Origin: Pseudomonas syringae
GTDB taxonomy: Bacteria > Pseudomonadota > Gammaproteobacteria > Pseudomonadales > Pseudomonadaceae
NCBI RefSeq assembly: GCF_001698815.1
Contig: NZ_LGSI01000060.1
Coordinates: 10,877-64,751 of the forward strand
Direction: 5' to 3'
Length of the DNA stretch: 53,875 bases
In this document: piece by piece, positions 16,254 through 23,511 of the stretch
Numbering within the stretch: position 1 is the first letter of the stretch
Layout: every line of letters begins with the position of its first letter
Notes under the pieces: model-generated
The model's input: only the letters and a program-made list of their open reading frames with translations
The model's database searches: none
What the model was told of the DNA's origin: nothing
Translations under genes and position numbers: made by a program

Positions 16254-17501
16254 ATGCTGAGCTGGGACGAATTCGATAAAGAAGACGGCGAAGTAGTCGC
16301 CAAAGCGACCAACGCCGGTCACGCCAACGAAGCCAACATGGACCGCCTCGACAGCGCCGGTGGCGCCGCGGCGACCGAAGCACGCAACATCACCGACAAA
16401 GACTCCCCTGCCCTGATCCGCGCGAAAAAAGCGCTGGACGCACTGGACGTCGCTGAAGGCCTGGCCGAACTCGAAGGCGCCAGCGCTCGCGTTGCCGTTG
16501 ACGAAAAAATGATGATCAACTGCCGCGCCGACCTTAACCAGCTCGTGCCCTTCAAGTACGACTGGGCCTGGCAGAAGTACCTGGACGGTTGCGCAAACCA
16601 CTGGATGCCGCAAGAAGTCAACATGACCGCCGACATCGCCGTCTGGAAAGACCCGGAAGGCCTGACCGACGACGAGCGCCGCATCGTCATGCGCAACCTG
16701 GGCTTCTTCTCCACCGCCGACTCCCTGGTTGCCAACAACCTCGTGCTGGCCGTGTACCGCCTGATCACCAACCCGGAGTGCCGCCAGTACATCCTGCGCC
16801 AGGCCTTCGAAGAAGCGATCCACACCCACGCTTACCAGTACTGCATCGAATCGCTGGCCATGGATGAAGGCGAGATCTTCAACATGTACCACGAGATCCC
16901 ATCGGTCGCGAAAAAAGCCGCCTGGGGTCTGAAATACACCCGTTCGATCTCCGATCCGAAGTTCGAAACCGGCACCGTCGACACCGACAAAGAACTGCTG
17001 CGCAACCTGATCGCCTACTACTGCGTTCTGGAAGGCATCTTCTTCTATTGCGGCTTCACCCAGATCCTCTCCATGGGCCGCCGCAACAAAATGACCGGCG
17101 TCGCCGAGCAGTTCCAATACATCCTGCGCGACGAATCCATGCACCTGAACTTCGGCATCGACGTGATCAACCAGATCAAAATCGAAAACCCACACCTGTG
17201 GGACGCCGAGATGAAGGAAGAAGCCAGCCAGATGATTCTGCAAGGCACCCAACTGGAAATCGAATACGCCCGCGACACCATGCCTCGCGGCGTACTGGGC
17301 ATGAACGCAGCAATGATGGAGGACTACCTCAAATTCATCGCGAACCGTCGCCTTTCGCAAATCGGTTTGAAAGAAGAGTACCCAGGTACGACCAACCCGT
17401 TCCCATGGATGAGCGAAATCATGGACTTGAAGAAAGAGAAGAACTTCTTTGAGACTCGGGTTATTGAGTATCAGACGGGTGGGGCGTTGAGCTGGGATTG
17501 A
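16254..17501 (+). CDS. nrdB: Class Ia ribonucleoside-diphosphate reductase, beta subunit NrdB
   Basis: A 415-residue di-iron, tyrosyl-radical subunit. Iron-binding ExxH motifs are visible in FEEAIHTHAYQYC and RDESMHLNFGID; the N-terminus MLSWDEFDKEDGE and the length match pseudomonad NrdB. The ATG at 16254 has AGGAG seven bases upstream. Unlike the usual nrdAB arrangement, it is 1.6 kb from nrdA with a Fic module between. The last 325 bases are repeated, with 19 differences, at 18183-18507. Confidence 0.97.
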   Translation: MLSWDEFDKEDGEVVAKATNAGHANEANMDRLDSAGGAAATEARNITDKDSPALIRAKKALDALDVAEGLAELEGASARVAVDEKMMINCRADLNQLVPFKYDWAWQKYLDGCANHWMPQEVNMTADIAVWKDPEGLTDDERRIVMRNLGFFSTADSLVANNLVLAVYRLITNPECRQYILRQAFEEAIHTHAYQYCIESLAMDEGEIFNMYHEIPSVAKKAAWGLKYTRSISDPKFETGTVDTDKELLRNLIAYYCVLEGIFFYCGFTQILSMGRRNKMTGVAEQFQYILRDESMHLNFGIDVINQIKIENPHLWDAEMKEEASQMILQGTQLEIEYARDTMPRGVLGMNAAMMEDYLKFIANRRLSQIGLKEEYPGTTNPFPWMSEIMDLKKEKNFFETRVIEYQTGGALSWD

Positions 17502-17533
17502 TCATCAGGGCTGCAAAGCCCTGAAGCGGTAAC

Positions 17534-17570
17534 CAAAAAGCCAGAAGCGTGATGTGCTTCTGGCTTTTTT
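17534..17570 (+). terminator. Rho-independent terminator of nrdB
   Basis: AAAAAGCCAGAAGC and GCTTCTGGCTTTTTT pair perfectly around a seven-base loop. A similar hairpin follows the duplicated nrdB end at 18534-18569. Confidence 0.92.
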
Positions 17571-17605
17571 ATGACCGGCGAAAAATGACCTGATCCTCAG
17601 CCCCC

Positions 17606-17630
17606 TGTAGGAGCGAACTTGTTCGCGATG
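17606..17630 (+). repeat. Single REP unit
   Basis: GTAGGAGCGAACTTGTTCGC, one unpaired copy of the fourth REP variant, between the nrdB terminator and the acetyltransferase gene. Confidence 0.75.
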
Positions 17631-17714
17631 CGATCTACAGCGCAAAAGCGACCTATCAGGCCTGACTAAGGTTGCCTTATGATTTTCGTCCGTTAATCCC
17701 TCGAGACTCCCTCG

Positions 17715-18176
17715 ATGATCAAGCGCTGCACTTTACTTGACTACAACGGCTGGCTACCCCTACGCACAGCCCTGTGGCCCGACTCCGCCGCTGATAGTGA
17801 TCACGACAAACAGACCATCCTTAGCGAACCAGAACGCTACCTTGTCCTCGTCTTCACGGAGGAAAATGACAACGTTCCAGGCTTTGCCGAAGCCTCAATC
17901 CGAGCCGACTACGTCAACGGCACCCACTCCTCGCCCGTGGCCTTTCTCGAAGGCTTGTACGTCCAGCCTGCCAGCCGAGGCCAAGGTATTGCGCGCAAAC
18001 TCGTAGCAGGCGTTGAACAGTGGGCTGTAGAAATGGGATGCACAGAGTTGGCTTCCGATGCGTTAGTGGAGAATCAGGTGAGCCATTCGATGCATGAGGC
18101 TTTGGGGTTTGAGGAGACTGAGCGGGTTGTTTATTTTTTGAAGCGGTTGGGTCTGACCGGGAGAGGTGACAACTAG
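17715..18176 (+). CDS. GNAT acetyltransferase, AAC(6')-like
   Basis: A 153-residue GNAT enzyme. The acetyl-CoA loop reads QPASRGQGIARKLV, preceded by the beta strand VAFLEGLYV, and the C-terminal SMHEALGFEETERVVYFLK is like aminoglycoside 6'-N-acetyltransferases of the AAC(6')-I type, as is the N-terminal WLPLRTALWPD. Aminoglycoside acetylation is therefore possible but unproven; many such proteins have other amine substrates. The gene stands alone between nrdB and a duplicated nrdB tail, which marks it as an inserted passenger. Confidence 0.8.
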   Translation: MIKRCTLLDYNGWLPLRTALWPDSAADSDHDKQTILSEPERYLVLVFTEENDNVPGFAEASIRADYVNGTHSSPVAFLEGLYVQPASRGQGIARKLVAGVEQWAVEMGCTELASDALVENQVSHSMHEALGFEETERVVYFLKRLGLTGRGDN

Positions 18177-18182
18177 ATAGAC

Positions 18183-18507
18183 CAAAATCGAAAACCCACA
18201 CCTGTGGGACGCCGAGATGAAAAAAGAAGCCAGCCAGATGATTTTGCAAGGCACCCAACTGGAAATCGAAATCGCCCGCGACACCATGCCGCGCGGCGTA
18301 CTGGGCATCAACGCCGCAATGATGGAGGACTACCTCAAATTCATCGCGAACCGTCGTCTTTCGCAAATCGGTTTGAAAGAAGAATACCCAGGCACGACTA
18401 ACCCGTTCCCATGGATGAGCGAAATCATGGACTTGAAGAAAGAGAAGAACTTCTTTGAGATACGGATTATTGAGTATCAGGCTGGTGGGGCGTTGAACTG
18501 GGATTAA
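18183..18507 (+). pseudogene. Duplicated 3' end of nrdB (last 108 codons)
   Basis: This stretch aligns without gaps to 17177-17501 of nrdB at an offset of 1006 bases with 19 differences (about 94% identity), giving seven amino-acid changes (for example ENFFE-TRV to IRI, GALSWD to GALNWD). It keeps the frame to its own TAA but has no 5' part and no ribosome site, so it is not a working gene. It is followed by its own nrdB-like terminator. The divergence suggests a foreign or older allele of the tail rather than a fresh tandem copy. Confidence 0.93.
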
Positions 18508-18533
18508 TGAATTAAGGTTTTATTGATTATATT

Positions 18534-18569
18534 AAAAAAGCCAAGAAGCGTTAGCCTCTTGGCTTTTTA
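18534..18569. terminator. Bidirectional terminator at the island edge
   Basis: AAAAAAGCCAAGAAGC and the matching CTCTTGGCTTTTT form a hairpin with A- and T-runs on both sides. It resembles the nrdB terminator and can also end the DUF262 transcript arriving from the right. Confidence 0.88.
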
Positions 18570-18611
18570 TTTAAATACAGCCCTATTTACAGCCAAGCCT
18601 AAACCGTCAAA

Positions 18612-19670
18612 TCAGCTTTTAAGTAGAGCCAATAGGTATTTATTTCTCAATTGACGAGCCCTAGTACTGTTAACCGCCTCAGTTGCTGCTAATCGGTAAT
18701 CATCAGGTAGCTCTTTCTCAAATTTATCTAAAGACTCTCTAACTTTGACAGCCTGCAAAATACCACCTTCGTTAGCGACAAGAACAAAGGCAACAATAAG
18801 TGAATAAAAATTCGCTTTATTGAGCCAATAGGACTTCCCTCGAAACCCGAGTTTTAGAAACAACTCAGCGGCAGCCTCTAAAGAATCTACGACAAGATCC
18901 TTTCCGTCAAACTTTAGAGCATAGTCATCTAGGTGCTGTATTGCTTTCTCATTTCGATTAGAGAACCCGCCAATAACGGCCGCCATGATATTTAAAACAT
19001 GCATGAGATTTGTTTTTCTGGCAATTTCATGCGCATTGAAAACACCCTTTTCATTCATAAGCTTGGAAAAATTTTTGACTTTTTTAGAATTTGCCCAAGT
19101 AAAAAACTCCTCCGGTATATTCGGATCTTCTCTGAAATCATCTTCTCCACTACGCTCCAAAGAGATATGATCAGACAAGAACTTTGCGACAAGCATATAA
19201 TCCGAAGTGGAGTATGCGGAAGCCAGCTTTTCGATAGAAGTCAATGAATTAGATGTTCGATTTATGCGCTGAAATATGTCTTGGACTTTAGGATCATCAT
19301 TCTCTAAATCCAATTCAATCACGGCGACTTCATACTTCAAAAACTCAGCTTTTTGAGTTTCCGGCATTTCACTATATTTAAAACCGTCGACATCTAACTC
19401 GCCTAGAATAAAAGAAACAATTGCGTTACTTCTTTGCTGGCCATCCACGATGCATGACGTGGTCGACATTGTCTTGACATCAACCTTACCTTTAGATATG
19501 AAAATTTGTGGGAATGGAAAGCCCAGTAGAATCGTCCTGATAAATTCACGTTTATGCACGTCACGCCAAACCAAATTGCGCTGAAAATATGCATCCGGAA
19601 TCAATCTACCGGAGCGAATATCATTAACCAAATTAAGAAGTGATACAGAACGAACACGATATTCAACCAT
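18612..19670 (-). CDS. DUF262-domain protein (GmrSD/ParB-like nucleotide-binding fold)
   Basis: A 352-residue cytoplasmic protein. Conserved DUF262 motifs are present: YFQRNLVW (residues 28-35), VDGQQR (75-80) and IFQRINRTS (132-140). In GmrSD type IV restriction enzymes DUF262 binds NTPs and is followed by a DUF1524 HNH nuclease; here the protein ends without one, so it would need a partner or be regulatory. Its ATG overlaps the TAA of the nucleotidyltransferase-like gene (TAATG), giving tight coupling. AT-rich codon use marks it as acquired DNA. Part of the dcm-NTase-DUF262 transcription unit. Confidence 0.85.
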   Translation of the reverse strand: MVEYRVRSVSLLNLVNDIRSGRLIPDAYFQRNLVWRDVHKREFIRTILLGFPFPQIFISKGKVDVKTMSTTSCIVDGQQRSNAIVSFILGELDVDGFKYSEMPETQKAEFLKYEVAVIELDLENDDPKVQDIFQRINRTSNSLTSIEKLASAYSTSDYMLVAKFLSDHISLERSGEDDFREDPNIPEEFFTWANSKKVKNFSKLMNEKGVFNAHEIARKTNLMHVLNIMAAVIGGFSNRNEKAIQHLDDYALKFDGKDLVVDSLEAAAELFLKLGFRGKSYWLNKANFYSLIVAFVLVANEGGILQAVKVRESLDKFEKELPDDYRLAATEAVNSTRARQLRNKYLLALLKS

Positions 19671-20254
19671 TAGTAAATATCCTTATCCAAAAATAACTTT
19701 ATAGTCGATCTTTGCTTTTTCTCGAAAAAAGAATGAGACAAATAAAATGCTACATTTATAGTGCTAAAAAGGCTTCCATGCAACGCAGACAGCTGGCCAA
19801 AAAAATCATTGACTTCAGCACGTTTATTACCAGAAGGCATCAAATCAGGTCTAAATATCCCCCTAGATAAATAGTCCAAATAGGTGTCAGATGTAGAGAC
19901 TCCTCTACGAGAAGGAAAGCGCGTTAGATCTGTATAGTTTCTAGTTGTCGCGCAGACAAGCTCCATATACTTAATAAACAGTCCACTATCAATGATGGCG
20001 ATATCAAGATCAGAAATGCCGGCCGTAAAACACGTTCCTTTGTGGAAGCTGTGACCCGTTTTCGCAGAGCCTGCCACTTGAACGGATGTTATAGGAATAT
20101 TGAAAAACATTGAAATAGCATTAAATATACGATACTGCTCCTCCTCAGCGCCGACAAAGGCGTGTGTAGGGTAGCTCAAGTACAGTTTTCTAGCTATCTC
20201 ATGATAAGGAAGGCCGTGTTTCTTACCTAGGCGAATAGCTTCGAGATAATCCAT
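19670..20254 (-). CDS. Putative nucleotidyltransferase-fold protein of unknown role
   Basis: A 194-residue protein. Residues 59-87 read QVAGSAKTGHSF... to SDLDIAIID: a Gly-Ser followed about 19 residues later by DxD (Asp82, Asp84), the pattern of pol-beta-type nucleotidyltransferases. I do not see a clear third carboxylate; the later strand reads STINVAFYLS. The C-terminus is lysine-rich. I chose ATG 20254, which has AGGG nine bases upstream; ATG 20263 lacks a spaced ribosome site. It is coupled to the DUF262 gene downstream and lies 39 bases behind dcm, so it acts with them. Substrate unknown. Confidence 0.6.
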   Translation of the reverse strand: MDYLEAIRLGKKHGLPYHEIARKLYLSYPTHAFVGAEEEQYRIFNAISMFFNIPITSVQVAGSAKTGHSFHKGTCFTAGISDLDIAIIDSGLFIKYMELVCATTRNYTDLTRFPSRRGVSTSDTYLDYLSRGIFRPDLMPSGNKRAEVNDFFGQLSALHGSLFSTINVAFYLSHSFFEKKQRSTIKLFLDKDIY

Positions 20255-20293
20255 AATCACCATCCCTAACAAATTATAGTTACAGAGCCCATT

Positions 20294-21874
20294 TCAACTA
20301 CAAAACTTCCTCTCAAACACATCTGACACTATAGAAGCAATTTTATACGCAAGTAATGGAGGCACCGCATTTCCCACCTGATGATATTGTTGAGATCGAT
20401 TGCCATGAAAAAAATAGTTATCCGGAAAAGTCTGAAGTCTGGCAGCTTCGCGAACAGTTAAGCTACGGCACTGCTCAGCGTCGTAGTGGATAAAATAGTG
20501 TCCATCTTTCGAAATATGACTAGTTATCGTTGTCGAAGGGGCACTAGAGTACTGAACTCTAAATCGGTCACTAAATTTCCCAGACTCCCAATTTTTGTGA
20601 GCGGGAGCTAAACCTGGAAAATTGAACTCCTTATGACCTTTAGGTGAATAACCCTTTACTTTCGTAAATACCGCAGCATAGAGATACCGCCGCAAGTCCG
20701 AAACCATATGACCACGGGCGTCATGATTCATCCAACACTTCAATCTACGATCGAGATACCAGCGATCTAACTCTCTATTATTAGTTTTTCCATCCTTAGC
20801 AGCACGAGGCACTCGTAACCCGCCAACACTAAGACGAGCTTCAGAAAACCTTTCAAATGATGTTGTTAACGCTGAAAGAAGACTTCTAGTCTCAGATGGA
20901 TAAGCCTTGAAACTAGCCGATAGAAAGTGATACTGAGAGTTAATAGCATGAACCCAATTTTCATCGGAGTCTGTCTGCTTAGTCAAACGACTTCTGATTT
21001 TCGGCAAACTCGAAATTATCTGGTCAACGGTGACAGGCTCTAACACATCAAGCTTTTGATAGACGGGTATCTCCTCATTGCTACCAATAGCGATCCCGAG
21101 CAATATAACTCTGTGACGAGCTTGCGGAATTCCATGATGTTCAGCACGGATAATGTAGTTACGTGGATCAATATCTAATACAGTAGACGATGAAAATTGT
21201 TGATCACTAACGAATGAGCAGATTTTGTATTTTCTGCCGCTGCCAGGCAAGCCAAGGGCCTTATCTGGATCAGACAAATCCTCAAGTATCTTCTTAAAAA
21301 TACTTTCCCCGTTAACTTTCGAAGAAAGTATACCTTTTACATTTTCCATGACAAATACTGTAGGACTTCGCTCCTGAATAATCCGAAGATAATCTCGGTA
21401 CAAAAAATGCCTATGATCATTCTCTGGAGTGTAGTTGGCTTTGCCCATATTCCTAGACCGGCCGGCTACAGAATATGCTTGGCAAGGGGGTCCACCAATT
21501 AATACCCATGGCTTTTTTTGATTTAGATTTCTATCAAGAACATTGTCTAGCTCGCTGTCTCCTAATTCAGTCCCAAGCGTAATGCAGTGAGCCTCATCTC
21601 CAGCTTCCTCCCACTCTGCTTCTGAATTTTCGGACCACGCCTTTTCGGACAGACCGTTACAGAAATTATAGTAGTCAGTAATCGCAGGACTATCTTTATT
21701 TTTTAGTATTCTATAAAAAGCACGGAGTCGGAGAGTCATATGGGCGACTGGATCCATTTCGGCTGACGCGATAATTTTAAAGCGACGCCCACCAAAAAAA
21801 GCAGAAAACCCCTCGCCCAGCCCACCCGGCCCTGCAAAAAGATCAACAATCTGGATAGGTTCAGAGGTTTTCAT
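20294..21874 (-). CDS. DNA (cytosine-5)-methyltransferase (Dcm family)
   Basis: A 526-residue C5 methylase with the ordered motifs: I (DLFAGPGGLGEGF, residues 11-23), IV (GGPPCQAYS, catalytic Cys131), VI (MENVKG, 176-181), VIII (QARHRV) and X (QVGNAVPPLLA). The variable target-recognition region before motif IX is long. The start at 21874 has GAAGG upstream; ATG 21904 would add ten residues but has no ribosome site. It is divergent from vsr with 54 bases between, and heads an operon with the NTase and DUF262 genes. Specificity cannot be read. Confidence 0.93.
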   Translation of the reverse strand: MKTSEPIQIVDLFAGPGGLGEGFSAFFGGRRFKIIASAEMDPVAHMTLRLRAFYRILKNKDSPAITDYYNFCNGLSEKAWSENSEAEWEEAGDEAHCITLGTELGDSELDNVLDRNLNQKKPWVLIGGPPCQAYSVAGRSRNMGKANYTPENDHRHFLYRDYLRIIQERSPTVFVMENVKGILSSKVNGESIFKKILEDLSDPDKALGLPGSGRKYKICSFVSDQQFSSSTVLDIDPRNYIIRAEHHGIPQARHRVILLGIAIGSNEEIPVYQKLDVLEPVTVDQIISSLPKIRSRLTKQTDSDENWVHAINSQYHFLSASFKAYPSETRSLLSALTTSFERFSEARLSVGGLRVPRAAKDGKTNNRELDRWYLDRRLKCWMNHDARGHMVSDLRRYLYAAVFTKVKGYSPKGHKEFNFPGLAPAHKNWESGKFSDRFRVQYSSAPSTTITSHISKDGHYFIHYDAEQCRSLTVREAARLQTFPDNYFFHGNRSQQYHQVGNAVPPLLAYKIASIVSDVFERKFCS

Positions 21875-21928
21875 AAAGCCTTCAAAAAATGTATCGTTGG
21901 ACATGAGAAATTTCTGGGTTCCTGCATA

Positions 21929-22369
21929 ATGGACACCGTAAGCACTGAAGTGCGCTCGCGTATGATGGCGAACATTCAGGGGAGAGATACCCAACCTGAA
22001 CTAAAAATCCGGAAAATTTTGCATGCTGCCGGATATCGTTTTCGCCTACACTATCGAAGACTTCCTGGCAAGCCTGACATCGTACTGCCACGCTACCGAC
22101 TATGCATATTTGTTCATGGCTGTTTCTGGCACAGGCACGCTGGGTGTAAATATACAACCTTTCCTAAAACCAGAGTTGATTTTTGGGAAAAAAAATTCAA
22201 TGACACTGTCGTCCGGGACGAAAAAAATGTAAGTAGCTTATTAGAAAAAGGTTGGCGGGTTTTCGAACTATGGGAATGTGGACTGAAAAATCCAACACTA
22301 GACCTTATGAATATAATAGATCAGATACCGGCAACTTCTAAAATACATTTAGTTTGGCCAAGCTACTGA
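21929..22369 (+). CDS. vsr: Very short patch repair endonuclease Vsr
   Basis: A 146-residue nuclease that nicks next to T:G mismatches left by deamination of 5-methylcytosine. It has RSRMMANIQGRDTQPE at the N-terminus, catalytic Asp50 in GKPDIVL, the zinc/intercalation segment FVHGCFWHRHAGC (61-73), and the final zinc cysteine in LWECG (117), all as in E. coli Vsr. Paired with the divergent methylase, whose product it protects against mutation. In some islands Vsr-like proteins act as restriction nucleases; this one looks like the repair type. Confidence 0.95.
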   Translation: MDTVSTEVRSRMMANIQGRDTQPELKIRKILHAAGYRFRLHYRRLPGKPDIVLPRYRLCIFVHGCFWHRHAGCKYTTFPKTRVDFWEKKFNDTVVRDEKNVSSLLEKGWRVFELWECGLKNPTLDLMNIIDQIPATSKIHLVWPSY

Positions 22370-22392
22370 TTACGATCAGCTTATAATGCCCA

Positions 22393-22431
22393 AAGAGCGG
22401 CCACACGCTAGACCTTGCGCGAACCGCTCTT
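22393..22431. terminator. Hairpin between the convergent vsr and receiver genes
   Basis: AAGAGCGG and CCGCTCTT pair around a loop of about 23 bases in the 68-base gap where the two genes meet. T-runs are weak. Confidence 0.5.
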
Positions 22432-22437
22432 AGCATT

Positions 22438-23511
22438 CTATTCCGATGAGAGCCCCGGTGTTCCTATACGGCTGAAGTAACCGCCGAATCTTTCAACTAA
22501 GGAGGGCACGAACATTGGCGATAAAGATGCCAACCTATTAGGCAGGAGCTCTTCCAACGCTTCTTTTGCCGTTAACGCGCGAATATCATCGAACTGAACC
22601 AACCACGGCCCTCTTTTGTTGGAAGAAAGATCTCGCATAGGTAACAGAAAATGCTGCTTTAAAGATCCGTCGTGTTGAACAAGCTTCTTAAGTTTTTCTT
22701 GTGAGCTATTGGAGACAGAAGCGACCAAGGGATCCCATCGACCGGAAATGTCCTCGCATGCAGCAATTAGTATCGTCTTGACCTTCCCCTCATTGGCAAG
22801 ATCGCATCTTGGGGAAACTACAACCCAGGTGCGCTGCATGTACTCTACTAAGTCACCAGTATCTAACCTAGATTTCATTGGGGGTATAAAGTACGCCTCC
22901 TCGGGGTGTGTACTATCGCCACCCGCGATTAAAAGGGCATCGTGCACATGAGCAATCATGTGCCGCGCAACTACTTCAGTAAGATCCCCGCCAGCTGAAG
23001 ACCAGTTTTGCCACCTTGGCCAAATAGATTTATAGAATATCTTAGCCGTCTCTCGGTTATAGGTAGCTTTGACGCCTCTCAACTTTATAAACACATCAAG
23101 ATTTGCGTTCAACCACTCAAATATCTGGTCAAACCCATCCCCTTTATCCATGACTTTTACTTGAGGACTGTCATAACTTTCGACTTCAGCATCAGCACTC
23201 TGGCCGGTATAAACCGCAACCCCCATGGGCTGGATTTCAATTAGATGGCGGACTATGATATTGCCATCGCTATTATTCCCCGCAACCCCGGCTTCCTTCT
23301 GTAAACGGAGATCTACAACTGCCGCATCAAAACGATGCGAGCTCAGAAGTATTTTTGCATTTTTCACTGTTTTTGAACTTACAAACTCAAGCGCATAACC
23401 CTGCTTTTCTGCGTCAGCGTTGTGAGACTCAATAGCGTCACTCCATTCATCGAGCTTAGAATCCTCATCTTCGACAACTAAAATCTTCAAGACAGGTAGG
23501 TTGTTTGTCAT
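22438..23511 (-). CDS. Receiver-domain protein with a novel C-terminal domain
   Basis: A 357-residue protein. Residues 8-135 form a complete receiver: acidic pocket VVEDED (12-17), phospho-acceptor Asp67 in AVVDLRLQ, Thr102 in VYTGQ and Lys123 in VMDKGD. Residues 140-357 have no DNA-binding fold I recognise; they include RTWVVVSPRCDLAN and HFLLPMRDLSSNKRGPWLVQ. So the output is probably not a classical transcription factor. The ATG overlaps the kinase stop (TAATG), giving a strict two-gene unit. Confidence 0.8.
   Translation of the reverse strand: MTNNLPVLKILVVEDEDSKLDEWSDAIESHNADAEKQGYALEFVSSKTVKNAKILLSSHRFDAAVVDLRLQKEAGVAGNNSDGNIIVRHLIEIQPMGVAVYTGQSADAEVESYDSPQVKVMDKGDGFDQIFEWLNANLDVFIKLRGVKATYNRETAKIFYKSIWPRWQNWSSAGGDLTEVVARHMIAHVHDALLIAGGDSTHPEEAYFIPPMKSRLDTGDLVEYMQRTWVVVSPRCDLANEGKVKTILIAACEDISGRWDPLVASVSNSSQEKLKKLVQHDGSLKQHFLLPMRDLSSNKRGPWLVQFDDIRALTAKEALEELLPNRLASLSPMFVPSLVERFGGYFSRIGTPGLSSE

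Noticed and set aside
18510..18611. tRNA or integrase-associated attachment site at the left island edge
   Set aside because: No tRNA fold or recombinase gene is present; only the nrdB tail repeat and a terminator are seen.
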